64,000 nt of DNA from Dastarcus helophoroides (lineage: Eukaryota; Arthropoda; Insecta; Coleoptera; Bothrideridae), in the NCBI GenBank assembly GCA_028583605.1, contig CM053336.1:26529007-26593006 (forward strand), written 5' to 3'. A program made the translations under genes and the position numbers. Below the pieces are notes generated by a model that did no database searches, had not been told where the DNA came from, and saw nothing but the letters and a program-made list of their open reading frames with translations. Below are positions 23,291-33,949 of the stretch, one piece after another (within the stretch, counting starts at the first letter, position 1; every line of letters starts with the position of its first letter).

Positions 23291-25327
23291 AAATAAGAAT
23301 AAAATAGATTTCTAGACGATTTTCTTTAGGTAAGACAATTTTAACCTCTCTGAATAAATAAGACGTCAAAGTGACCCTTGACGGATCAACCAAAATAATC
23401 AATAAGTAATAGAATGCAGGGTTCGCTACGTTCTCTTCTAAAAAACTTAGAGCACACTTGATGACTTTTTCATTTAAACATCCGATAAAATTTTAACTGA
23501 CATAAATTGAAATTTACTAATTCAATCAGACTCAATCTGTCATTATTAAACGGCTCGAGATAATTAAATACCATATCTGTTGCTAATTTAAAGCCCTCAC
23601 CGCTTTCCCATTTTTATTTTTAGATTCATTTAAGTGGTCATTTCATTACGACAAGCGTATTTTTAATATTAAGAAATGTCATTATCTTTGCGATTCTGTG
23701 GAAGAAGATTCAAGTGACGTTATTGAATCATTGTCATTATCAGCTAATTATTATTATTAATTAATTATGCAATAGAGTTGCTGCAAGACCTCTTTAAAAT
23801 AAAAGAACAGGTCACAACCGTCCTAAACATTTTTAATTCACAAGAATTACACAACCCGGTCTAAGACAAGTAATTAACTGCAATAAAGGTTTTAGAGCTT
23901 TCGGCAAAAAAGGGAATTAATTTTATTTATTATTCCCATAAGAGCGGAAAAATTAAACGATCGTGCAAGGCGAAAATGGCATTCAGTACAACCAGTACAG
24001 CTCTAGTTTTAATTAGAAATAGGTGTAGCACTTCAAACAATGTCCATTGTTAAATCCAGGATGTCAAGCGAACATCATTACTTCAGCATCAGTTAAAAAA
24101 TTGCAATTTTCTTTAAAAAAGTTTGAAGTAATGTAACATATGAATAAAATCACATCTAAACGAATTTACGTGTGATCTGGAATATGATAAACAAAATCAC
24201 AGAACCAACCTCAATTTTTAAGATTGATAAATTTGCCATTCAACTGCCCTCTAATGTTTTTTTTCTATGATCCTGATTTCAATGCAAATAACCTAAATAG
24301 ATTTATTAACTGAAAAAAGTTTATTTTGAGAGTAATTAGAAATTCCATTGAAATCAGAAAAAATTAGCTTCAATTTCAAGAAACCAAATTGGGTTGAATG
24401 CAGCTGGTCATTTAAAAGTCCATTCAAAGAAACAAAAATATGACATGCAATTCAAAGACCATAAATTCTTGTCAGGAAGAACAATTACATGACCGGGGCA
24501 ATAAATGTTACGATCAAGAGGAAACTGAAAACAAAATACTTTTATCCCAAGAAGAAAGGGCCAGGAATAACACTTTCAAGACAATTACTACTTACGAGCA
24601 CCCTGTGGTCTATTCATTGTAACGTTGCCTTTCAAAAAGGAAAGAAGGCACATTCAGTGTCAATAAAATGATTCTTAAACTTAGAAAAAATAGAGATGAC
24701 AGAATATCTAAGAACCACTTGTCGCAATGACAAATTTCTGAAATGTACTACTTATCCAACCAGGGGGTTCAAACAAATTGTGAAGGGCCGTAAAATTCAT
24801 GTGATGTAAGACACATCTGCAAACACTTTCAACACAGTCAGTAACGACATTTTAATCAGTTATAAAAAAAATAAAAACTAAACGTAATACGTATTGTTGT
24901 AAATTAATACATATTTTATGTAATTATTATTATTTACTACTTCGAAGATACATAGATAATTGTCGTGGCGAATTTCAAAGGGTGTCGGATAACACAAGGG
25001 TCGACGTCACTAAGATTCTAGCCTTAATAATCTAAATAAATAAAGGTTTCATATTTCAACACCATCGGTAAAGAGATTATGAAATTATTAATTAAATTAT
25101 TTTTTATAACAACTGCGAAAGTCTGCAATTCGAAAAGTAAACATTTTTTATTATTTTTTTTTTCGTAATTCGAATTTATTTATCATTCCGAATCAACTGC
25201 CAAGCGTTGTCTTTGAAATTTGTAAATACCCTGTATAACCTTGTATGTTAAATAAAGTGTTTCTATTTGGTGTTATCATTTCCAATGTCTCCGTTGGTTG
25301 CAAGGATTGCGAAATCTATGAATTTTT
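23291..25327. other. unassigned unique-looking DNA
   Basis: About 2 kb with little minisatellite and several mixed AT-rich and balanced stretches. Two overlapping 60-codon frames at 24440-24671 show no domain. CCCTGTATA at 25229 resembles the end of a Tc1-mariner-like MITE, but no partner was found. I see no gene. Confidence 0.35.
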
Positions 25328-25570
25328 TTAATTTGTCTGCCGCTGCATGTATATAACAACGTAATTCATCAACTGTTCGCAAAATCTCAACTCAAAACTA
25401 TATTTTGCAATTTCGTCACTAACAGCTAATAAATTTTTACGTGTCGTACCTATAGACCGATATAAAACTCTAAACCTGTTTAAAGAATGCCTATCATCTA
25501 ACTTTTTACTTAAATCTAAAAGTATTTGTAACATATGTGAACTTATGGTTTGCTGTGCGGTTCTTGACAT
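25328..25570 (-). CDS. hypothetical 80-aa protein, unrecognised
   Basis: Minus-strand frame starting at the ATG at 25568-25570 (the upstream GTG is not a eukaryotic start) and ending at 25328. Its amino-acid composition is balanced (MSRTAQQTISSHMLQILLDL at the start, then a KKLDDR / LNRFRVLYR region), unlike the K/N- or F/L-rich translated repeat around it. It is probably helical. I see no domain, no signal peptide and no membrane segment. It may be a transposon remnant, a first exon or chance. Confidence 0.25.
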   Translation of the reverse strand: MSRTAQQTISSHMLQILLDLSKKLDDRHSLNRFRVLYRSIGTTRKNLLAVSDEIAKYSFELRFCEQLMNYVVIYMQRQTN

Positions 25571-26261
25571 TTTCACGTTAATTCAAAAGTAAACGTATCA
25601 CAAATGATCCTTATTCGATTTTGAAAGAAAAAGATTTTTATTTGATTTACTTTGATACCGGAGCCGCGTAAATTTGGTAAAAAAAAAGGAGGTGTGTTTT
25701 TAGTCGGAGGGTTTATAGCACTGCGGTTTCACTGTCAGTTCATAAAATCACTAGGCAAAACTGTCGGGAAAGGCTAGGCCTTTTGTGTCTGACAATAGCC
25801 TGCCCCTTGTTTGTCCACCGAGGCTTTTTCTCGGGAAGCCCTAGCCATTAAGATTCAATTTACCACCCCAACGAAATCTATTCTTAGAAGGAATGCAATT
25901 ATCGTCCTTTGCCCATCTCAATTGCAGTTCCATTAAAATGAAACGCAATTAGGACTGTTGATGGTAAACATCCACTAAACATTCGGGTTGTGATTGACCC
26001 AGGGAGAAAAGCTTTCAGCAATTATCCGAGGCTCGATATTACTCACCCTTTGACCATCCCAATTGCGTTTTTCATGATAAGGAAAAGCTTAAGATGACAA
26101 ACATCCTGTGATTCATTGGGGTGTAATTATCTTATCACTTTGGTGAATACCTGAATTTCTGCCTAGGGATTTTTTTTCCACCGTTAAGTGTCGTCAAAAA
26201 GATGAATATACGGTATAAACTTCTAACCTAACCTATCTTCAGTAGCCGTAATAAGTAATAA
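25571..26261. other. unassigned intergenic DNA
   Basis: Balanced composition, including similar words CCCATCTCAATTGC (about 25913) and CCATCCCAATTGC (about 26056). No coding potential. Could be an old transposon interior. Confidence 0.35.
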
Positions 26262-26930
26262 CAGTGACGGCTCGTAGCTAAAACTAATGGGGGTGCTGCA
26301 ACAACGTTTAGCGTTTTAAAGTTTTTAAGATTTCGACTGAAATGTTCGACATTTTCAAAACGTTACTTTTCGAAAATTTTAGATTTCTTTGAAACCTTGA
26401 CAATGAAAACTTTTGATAATGTCGCATTTCTTGAAAGGTTAGATTTTTTCCAAATTTCGACTGTGATTTTTTCTTGTAATCTCGACCTTATTTTATTTTT
26501 AAGTATTAACTTTTCTGAAAAACTGTAAACACTTTTTTTTTAATTTCCGTATTTTTCGTAAATATTTAGACTTTTCGGTGTTTTGTTTGTTTTGTATTTT
26601 TTTTTTTGAAAATTAATTATTACATCTTTTTTTTCAAATTTCACCATTTGAAAATTCTTACTTTTTCTGAAAATGTAATTTTTTTCAAAATTTTATCTTT
26701 GTAATTTTTGTAATTGTAATTGTAATTTCGACTGGTTTTTTTAAATGGCAACTATTTTTCAAAATTTCGACTTCTTTTGCAAAATTTCGATTTGTTTTTG
26801 TTAAAAATTTCGCCACTTCTTAATTTTCAAAATTCTTTCAAAATTTCGATTTTTTTGAAAATTTTGAAATGCTAAACGTTTTTTTAAAATTTTAATTTTT
26901 TTGACCAAAAATTTCAACTTTTAATAAAAT
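26262..26930 (+). repeat. T-rich minisatellite block with hAT-like head, copy 2
   Basis: Starts CAGTGACGGCTCGTAGCT, then AAAACTAATGGGGGTGCTGC, and aligns almost base for base for several hundred bp with 15297 onward (shared GACAATGAAAACTTTTGATAA and CTTTTCTGAAAAACTG). It ends abruptly at 26930, inside the reading frame of a DUF4817-type transposon protein. Confidence 0.8.
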
Positions 26931-27146
26931 AGCAACTTCTGCGTTTGGCCTTCCAACACGTTCGCCTTTGAAAACAAAATTTCCTGTTTCACATAAACGA
27001 GCATGAATTTTCTGGAACAATTTTTCTCCTGGTAGGTGTCTATTAAGAAAACGTTCAGCATAAAGCCGTTTTGCTTCAGCACGATTACAATTTGCAAGCC
27101 CGTACATTAAATGCATATCGGCCATTTCTTGATTTGAATAGTCCAT
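26931..27146 (-). pseudogene. truncated DUF4817-type transposon protein (helix-turn-helix N-terminus)
   Basis: The first ~72 codons are convincing: MDYSNQEMADMHLMYGLAN, a middle part with AKRLYAERFLNRHLPG, then IHARLCETGNF and GRPNAEV. This is the N-terminal helix-turn-helix (DUF4817) of many insect transposon proteins, which normally continues into a DDE_3 transposase domain. Here the frame runs into translated minisatellite after about codon 72, so the gene is truncated. The start ATG is at 27144-27146. Confidence 0.8.
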
Positions 27147-27788
27147 TTTATCAAAATAATGAAAAGTTAAAAAACTATTACACTTACTATTGACAACAAA
27201 AACTGCTAAAGTTTACAGCTTACGACCAAATTTTATCAGTGACACAACGTCAATCTCTGGCAGATATTGTCAAGTACAATTGTTTTCTTTACGATCAGTT
27301 TGCATGACCAACTTATTTTTTCTTATACAAATTAGTTAGAATTTCGAAGACGGGATAGGATTATTTAAACGCCTTTTTCTCGGAAACGGTTACTTTTAGC
27401 GACTTTGAGAAGGAGTACCTTTTTTGTATAAAAAATGTTGCTTTTTACGATTATGGCACTTTTGTGTCGAAATATTGCAATACAAAAAAGTTACGGCAAA
27501 AAATAATCGCGGGCAACCCCCTACACACCACGCTACTGCTTATTTAAAAAATATGTTACATGAGAATATGCCTAATCCAATTCTTTAACTACTTGCCCAA
27601 TTTCATGACTTTGCTACTAACCGTTAACTTTTTGTAGTAAAAAAACCACTTTAGGGGCGCCATCTTTAAATGGTCATATCTCCGTTAGGAGGCAATTTAA
27701 AGAAAAAAATGTATTTCAACATTTTTCATATTTTAATGTGTAGAATATGCTCCTGAAGTAGCGGCCCGGACTTTTGTAACACCCTGTA
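26931..27788 (-). mobile_element. 5' part of an IS630/Tc1-mariner-like transposon
   Basis: Read on the minus strand it begins with TACAGGGTGTTACAAAAGTC at about 27788, the usual terminal style of these insect elements. About 640 bp later comes the start codon of a DUF4817 helix-turn-helix protein. The element is cut at 26930 by the T-rich repeat copy. No DDE domain and no other end are present. Confidence 0.7.
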
Positions 27789-27829
27789 TAAAAAATTCAG
27801 GTTTAAGTTATTGTTTGTTTAACAGTAGA

Positions 27830-28830
27830 TCCTTTTTGAAATTTTCAACCTGCTAGAATCAGCCCTTTCAGATATTTTTACTGTTTGCTTAAAATTTGTC
27901 TTTTTCTCGAAATTTTCAAAATTATCTCAAAATTTAGTATTTAATATTTATGGAAAAGGAGACTTTTTTTTCAAAATTTGTTTTTTTTTCAAAATTTGTT
28001 TTTTTTTTCAAAATTTCGAAAATTTCTATCTTATTTTCAAAATTTGTATTTGAAAATTAGATTTTTTTTGACATTTGTCTTTTTTTCAAAGTTTCGACAT
28101 TTTTCTCCAAAATTAATTTTTGAAAATTTCGACTTTAATTTTTTTTTGGTGGAACGGACTGGTCCTTGGTTATCTTCAAAAATTGAAATCAAAATCTTGT
28201 CTCCTGAAACCAAGAAAGATTAAAAAACATAACAGAGGTTGCTCTAGAACTTTGTATTTCAATTTTCCTAGAAATGTCAACTTATTTTGCAAATTAAGCA
28301 TTTTTTTCAAAATTTTATTTTTTGTTCCAAGGTTCATCTTTTTCATAGACAACTATTGTCAAATTTGACTATTTTTTCAAAATTTATATTTCTGTGGAAA
28401 ATTTCTTTTGTTTCCTCGAAGTTTCGTCTTTTTACTCCAAATAAATACGTCTTTTTTGTGATTTTGGAAGACTTTTTTAAAATTCATTTCCTCAAATTTG
28501 CATTTTATTCCAAAATTCGACATCATTTTAAATTCGACTTTTTTTTCTTGAAATTTCGGCCTTTTTTTCCAAATTCCGTTATTTTAGGTTTTTTTCTAAA
28601 AATCTGGATCTTTTAGAATCTGAATTTCTAAAAATTTTTGACCGCAATCCTAGTTTCTAGAAATTTCAAGTTTTTTCTCGAAATGCATCTGTTTCTTAAA
28701 ATTTTGTTCTTTTCCCCTAAAATAAGTATTTTTCCTAAAATTCGGCTTCATTCTCAAAACTCTTTCTTTTGGCATTTTCATTTAAAAATCATCTTTTTTG
28801 AAATCCCGTCATTTTTTGTTAAAAAAAAAC
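27830..28830 (+). repeat. T-rich polar minisatellite block
   Basis: TTTTTTCAAAATTTCGAC-like units, T-rich on the + strand, interrupted at 28139-28268 by a palindromic retroposon copy. The overlapping frames (27978-28949) are translated repeat. Polarity flips to A-rich at about 28830. Confidence 0.75.
28139..28268 (-). mobile_element. palindromic SINE-like element, copy A (central part deleted)
   Basis: On the minus strand: AAAATTGAAATACAAAGTTC, then a jump to GAGCAACC, one arm with CTTTCTTGGTTTCAGG, TTGAAGATAACCAAGGACC, GTCCGTTCCACC and an A-run (the T-run at 28139-28147). The left arm and central hairpin are lost. No clear flanking duplication, because the surroundings are repeats. Confidence 0.6.
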
Positions 28831-29440
28831 TTTGGGGAAAAAAATTTAAATTTTCAAAAAAAAATGTAACAATTCAGAAGCATATAAAGTATTGTAAATG
28901 TTATATGTATTTTAACAAAAATGCAAGTTTTAAAAAAAATTCAGGATAATTAAAAAATTTCGAAATTAAAAAAGATATTTTTAAACAATTGTTATTCCTA
29001 GAAACACAAAATTTTAAAAAAGTAATTAAAAAAATGAAAAAATAGGTAAAAAAGCTTATAGAAGTTCTAAATTTTCAAATAAGAATAAAAATTTTGAAAA
29101 AAAATCAATGTTTGAAGAACAGTTTTAAAAAAGTCGAGATTTTAAAGTCTCTATCTCCCAAAAAAAAAGAAGACGAAATTTTCAAAAACTTTGAAATATT
29201 CAAAATAAGAGTCGAAATTTAAAAAAAAGTAAATTTTTGAAGCCGAAATTTGGAAAACAAGCAAAATTTTGGAAAAAGGTCAAAATTTTCAAAAAATTCA
29301 ATCCATCCTGAAATTTGTTAAAAAGCTTTCAAATCTCTACTTAAATTTTTGGTAAAATGTCGAAATTTTAAGCTCAGCAAATTCAGAACAAAATAAAATT
29401 CAGCAATTATTAAAATCAAATTGATTTTGACAGAAAAAAT
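28831..29440 (+). repeat. A-rich polar minisatellite block
   Basis: AAAAAAGTCGAAATTTTCAA-type units, opposite in polarity to the preceding block, with a sharp switch at about 28830. Confidence 0.7.
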
Positions 29441-29648
29441 CCAATTGCGATAAAAACTTTAAATTTGAGTTGGTGCATACTAGAAATTTGTCAAAATTGA
29501 AAGCAAATTTGTTCAAACTGACAGCAATTTGTTCCAACTGACAGCAAATTTGTATAAATTAGAAGCAAATCTATTTAAATAAAAACAAATTTGTTCACAT
29601 TTGAAATAAACTTATTTATATTAGAAGCAAACTTATTGAAATTAAAAG
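29441..29648 (+). repeat. GAAGCAAATTTG-type minisatellite, interrupted by a hAT element
   Basis: Units of about 25-30 bp around AAGCAAATTTGTTCAAACT(G). The array continues at 32990-33060 on the other side of the hAT element, so the hAT inserted into it. Related arrays lie at 270-500. Confidence 0.7.
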
Positions 29649-30109
29649 CAAATTTGCAGGGACGGCCTTTGGGGCTGGCAAGCAGGGCAACCGTCCGGGG
29701 CCTCGCTCTTGTAGGGGGCCTCGCGCACTGCGCAATAGCACGAATTCTAATGTTCATTTGAATTTCGAGCCTTAACCGCGCATTATAAAAGTGGACTCAC
29801 TGCTCCATTGCGTGGTAGTTATCGCGCTGATATCTGTCTCATTCGCTTCAATGAATGTTCCTTTCCTTCTTTTTCACATTGTCGAAATTTCGTACCAGTG
29901 CCACAAGTGCTGCCAACTGCAAGGGCTAAACAAAATCTGATAGTACTCCATTTTCTTCGTGTTTACGATTCGGGGAATTCCCATGTTTCATTTCAGATGT
30001 TAACTGTCGTCGGATTATGCTTTTATATTAGAGCAGACGTCATCATTTCTAAATCCCTGATTCTTTTAAGACATTAATGCACCTTATTTATCATAATTAT
30101 TAGTTTGTT

Positions 30110-30220
30110 ATCTTTGTGTTTAAAAATTGAAGGACAAAACTTGTCCCCTGAAGCCAAGAAGGATTTTTTTGAAGATATCCAAGAACCGGTCCGTTCCACC
30201 AAAAAAAATCTTTGTGTTTA
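30110..30220 (+). mobile_element. palindromic SINE-like element, copy B, 13-bp target duplication
   Basis: Body 30123-30207: AAAATTGAAGGACAAAACTT, one arm through GAAGCCAAGAAGGA, then directly TTTGAAGATATCCAAGAACC and GGTCCGTTCCACC with an 8-A tail. Flanked by ATCTTTGTGTTTA at 30110-30122 and 30208-30220, a perfect 13-bp direct repeat. The centre and second arm are deleted. Confidence 0.8.
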
Positions 30221-30399
30221 TTAATTTTTCTTAGTTTCCAATAAACAATTTTAAAAAATATATTTATTTATGACTTTGCATTTTTTGTCAAGCATCATCA
30301 TTGAAATTCATAAGCATATTCAGGATTTAGTTCAGGAAGGGGCAAGAATCATTTTGAAAAATTGATAAAAAAAGAAAACCGGAAAACGTTCCGAGTATA

Positions 30400-32840
30400 T
30401 GTATATTTTAATTTAACTAAACGAACTGAGTAATCGAATTTTTAGATTAGCTTACAAATTTGAAAATAGAGTCGAACTTTGCGAAAACAGTCAGAAAATT
30501 GAATCTAAAATAAAAACCGATTCTTTCAGAAAGCTTTAAAAACTATTCAAATTTCGTAGATTTCAAAAAATAACGATTTTAAAAAATACCGTCGAAATGT
30601 CGAGAAAAAGGTTGAAATCTCTTAAAGAAAAGTGAACATTTTCAAGGGAAATTTTAATTTTGAAAGAGACGAGGAAAAACGAATTTTGGGAAAAAGTTGG
30701 AATGTTTAGAAATTCGTGTTTAAAATAAAATTCTAACCTTTCGAAAAATCTCAAAAATTGTTGAAAATTCGAAAAAATTATATGTTTAAAGGTGGAATTT
30801 TGTGAAAAAAAGATGTAATTTTCAAAAAAAGTTGGAACTTTAAGAAAAATTTTTCACTGTAAACGGAAATTTTCAGAAGCATAAAACATCCCTATTTCTA
30901 GTACGAGTCAAAATTTCCAGAATAAGACAACTTTTGAGAAACATAAAATTTTCGGAAACATAAATTTGAAAAAAAAAATCCGAAAAAAACGAATATTAAA
31001 AAAATTGAAAGTTCAATTTTGAGAGAAAAATGTAGAATAAAGTCGTAATTTCCAAAGCGACCAATTTTTTTGAAAAAACCCTATTTTGGGAAAGGATTTT
31101 TTAGAAAACCGAAATTGAATAAAAACCCAACCTCGAAATTTCTAAATATGCCAAAATATTTCCAAAGACCAAATGTTGTGAAAAAAATTGCAATTTCCAA
31201 AATCGCTTTTCTCGAAATGTTTACTTTTTTAGTCTAATTTTGACATAATATTTGAATTTTAATAAAGAAATTGAATGTACAAGAAATCTTTTTCTCGAAA
31301 TTACCCAAAAATATTTTTCGCAACATTTTTAATTTTTGATAATATGCCGACCTAATTTATAGAAACCAGCCAATTTCGAGGAAAAAGTCCAGAAAGTTCC
31401 AGAAACTAAAACATGGCATTTTGAAATTAAAGTCAATATTTCGAAAAGAGGGTGAAATATGAAGATGAAATTTCTAGTCAAATTTAAAAAAATTAGAATT
31501 TAAAGAAAAGACAAATATTTAGAAAAGTGGCCTAATTTTGATAGAAAAAATGATTTCCGAAAGAAGAGCCCAAAAAGTGGAATTTTGAGAATAAAGTCGA
31601 AATTTCTGAAAAGACGAAATTAAACTAATTTTAAGAGAAATTCAAAATTTTTAGCAAAGTTAAATATCGAATTTTGATATAAAAATATCAGGAAAAAGGC
31701 AAATTTTAAGAAACCTGTTAAAAGTTCTGAAAAATCAAATTCCAAATGATCAAAATCTTCAGAAAAACCCAATGTTAATAAAAATAAAGGAATTAAAAAA
31801 AAAAACGAAATCTCTAAAAAGCAGTCGACATTTCTAGAAAAACTACCAGATGAAGCATCAAAGATCGAAATTTTCCAGAAAAAATTCAAACTTAAAGAAA
31901 AAGTGCAACTTTGAGAATAGCCGTCCGTTTGTGGAAAAAACGAGTCTTGAGAAAAAAGTCAAAATTTTAAGAAAGATACAAATCTCCAGGAAAAATATTC
32001 AGTTTTCCGGGAACATACAAGATGGGATTTCAAGATAATTTTAAATTTGCGAAAAAAGGCGGGTTTTGAAAAAAATATCAAAGTTTCGATTTTTATAAAT
32101 TTGTTTTTTTTGGAACTTTCGATTTTTTCCCTTGAAAAACAAAAAAAAAGATCGAAATTTTGAGAAAAAAGTCAAAATTTAGTAAACATTCGAAATTCTT
32201 CGGAGAGAGAGTCAAATTTTGTCGAAATTTTGGAAAAAGGACAAATTTTGAGAAAAATTTAATTTTTAGATTTTTCTCTTGAGCGCTTGAATCAGAGGCA
32301 GACATGCGCCCTGTTCTGCCCTACCCTGAGTCAGAAAATGTCCAATATTGAAATAATCGACGAAATTTTGAGAAAAAAGTTGTATTTCCCCATTACAGGG
32401 GAAATTTTCTCGGAATTTTTGTCTTTTTACAACATTTCTAAAAAAGTCATTATAAAAATTTCCGGATAAAATTGTTTTCAAAATATCGATCAAGTTTTAA
32501 GCAAAAGAGTAAATCTTGAAAAAAAAAGTCGAAATTTTCAGAAAATCAAAGTTTAAAGAGAAGTCTAAGTTTCCGGAAAAAGCTAATTTTGAGAAATGAT
32601 AGATTTTCGAAAAATAAAACGATGAATTTTGAGATAAAAATTCGAAATTTTTAGTTAAGTTGGATTCTGATAAAATAGATCGAATTTTAGGAATACATTT
32701 GAAATTTCCAAAGAAATTTATGAAAAAAGACGAATTTCGTGAAATAAGTGGGAATTTCGAGAAAATATCAATAGCTTAAAGTAGGACGACTTTAGTCGAA
32801 TGGAAATTTTTTAGAGAAAGTCTGCTCAGTTCAATATAAA
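30400..32840 (+). repeat. A-rich minisatellite within the hAT element
   Basis: Here the unit tends to AAATTTTGAGAAAAAAGTCG, with GAGAAAAA more common than in other blocks. The open frames here are translated repeat. A GC-rich scrap, GCGCCCTGTTCTGCCCTACC, at 32307-32326 and a G-run with GCGCCCTACCCTGCCC at 32862-32891 look like relics of other hAT-type ends. Confidence 0.65.
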
Positions 32841-32999
32841 TTTTCGTTAACCACACGACCTGGGGGGGGGGGCAAGCGCCCTACCCTGCCCTATTTTGAC
32901 TACGTCTATGTTAAAACTAATTCCACAAATACGAGGGCCTCTTAAAGATCTACCCGCCCGGAGCCTCGCAATGGCTAAGGCCGCCCTTGCAAATTTGTT

Positions 33000-33340
33000 T
33001 AAAAGAAAAGGAAAATTCTTCAAATCAGAAGCAAATTTGTTAAAATTGACAGCATTATTGTTTAAAGTTGCATATTTTGACACTTTTTATGCATATTTGA
33101 AGCATTTTACTTGCATATCTGCATACATATTTTAAGCTTTTTATGTTGCGTATAATCCGGTCTCTACGAATAACTAATTTATATAATTTATGATAAGCAC
33201 GACACTGAAGATAAATTTCTGTAATGCACCAAACATGGAATGTTTGGAAATGTTTTTTACGTATAACATACATTGGTCCGTGAATATTTTTTACAAATTT
33301 TATAGGTCCACAGACCAAAAAAATTTGAGAACGCCTGATT
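33000..33340. other. AAATTTG minisatellite remnant and unassigned DNA
   Basis: Array units fade out by about 33065. The rest (33066-33340) contains repeated GCATATTT(G) words and no coding signal. Confidence 0.4.
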
Positions 33341-33478
33341 TAAATTACCCAAAAGCCTTGGTCAAAATCCTCCAATTTGGAGAGAAGAAAACTTGGATTC
33401 CCACGAAGTCCACACAAGCTTTCATCAAAAACATTTAAAAAACAAAACAAACTTTGATGAAATTCGATTAATATTTTG
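33341..33478 (+). repeat. dispersed ~140-bp repeat, copy 2
   Basis: Partner of 1189-1331, same orientation, sharing TAAATTACCCAAAAGCC and CCTCCAATTTGGAGAGAAG. It lies about 420 bp upstream of the SUCO-like start codon. Confidence 0.7.
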
Positions 33479-33604
33479 TCTTCGATTGGGCGCCCATCGT
33501 TTGGGGACCGCTGTCAACTTGACCTTTTAGACCTCGATGAGGTAGCTACAATTTTTCTCTACAATATAACGCTTAAATAGGGAATTCAATCTCTGGAATG
33601 GATG

Positions 33605-33735
33605 CGATAGATCGATTTTTCAAACATCATAACCTTGACGTTATATCGATATTTTTAATGCCTAACCATCGATGTTAAAAAATCGATAGTTATAAATGAT
33701 ACATCGATGTTTTCAAAACATCGAAATATCGTATG
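33605..33735 (+). promoter_or_regulatory. ATCGAT/DRE motif cluster upstream of the SUN-domain gene
   Basis: A perfect TATCGATA lies at 33644-33651. Further ATCGAT or near-ATCGAT words occur around 33610, 33667, 33682, 33702 and 33720. TATCGATA is the DRE bound by DREF in insect housekeeping promoters (established in Drosophila). Position, 165-295 bp before the ATG, fits a core or proximal promoter. No TATA box is evident. The transcription start site is not determinable here. Confidence 0.55.
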
Positions 33736-33899
33736 CTCTCTATGATCCAATCTGGTGACTTTGCGTTGGTACACCTGGGAACTTTTTTAACCACGTCATT
33801 CTTCAATTTTTCAGTTTCGGTTTTGACATTCGCTCAAAATAAAGATGTAAATGAACGAAACATGAATATAGATTTTACAAAGTATAAACCACGTGAAGT

Positions 33900-33949
33900 A
33901 TGCATAAGCGGTTTCGTTCAATTTTTTCATTTCTAATTTTGTTTTTTTC
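33900..33949 (+). other. coding exon 1 of the SUN-domain gene (signal peptide)
   Basis: Sixteen codons plus two bases, ending TTTTTTC|GTAAGT. Intron 1 (33950-33999) is only 50 bp with a CTCTTTTCAG acceptor. The split codon is restored as Ser, and the hydrophobic run continues into exon 2. The exon is too short for ordinary gene finders. Confidence 0.75.

Larger units (their letters stand above)
29649..32997 (+). mobile_element. hAT-type element (3333 bp) carrying minisatellite DNA
   Basis: Left end CAGGGACGGCCTTTGGGG at 29657; right end is the complement of CAAGGGCGGCCTTAGCC ending at 32989. The 8-mer CAAATTTG flanks both ends (29649-29656 and 32990-32997), although this word is common in the surrounding array. 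The GC-rich terminal style fits hAT elements. No transposase survives. The interior holds about 400 bp of complex DNA, one palindromic retroposon copy and about 2.4 kb of A-rich minisatellite (AAATTTTGAGAAAAAAGTC variant). Confidence 0.7.

Noticed and set aside
26262..27540. CAGTGACGG at 26262 and CCACGCTACTG near 27530 as the two ends of one hAT
   Set aside because: The ends do not match beyond a few bases and the flanking 8-mers differ.
27978..28949. Chain of overlapping F/K-rich frames that looks like a membrane protein
   Set aside because: The phenylalanine-rich peptides are direct translations of the TTTTTCAAAATTTCGAC repeat.
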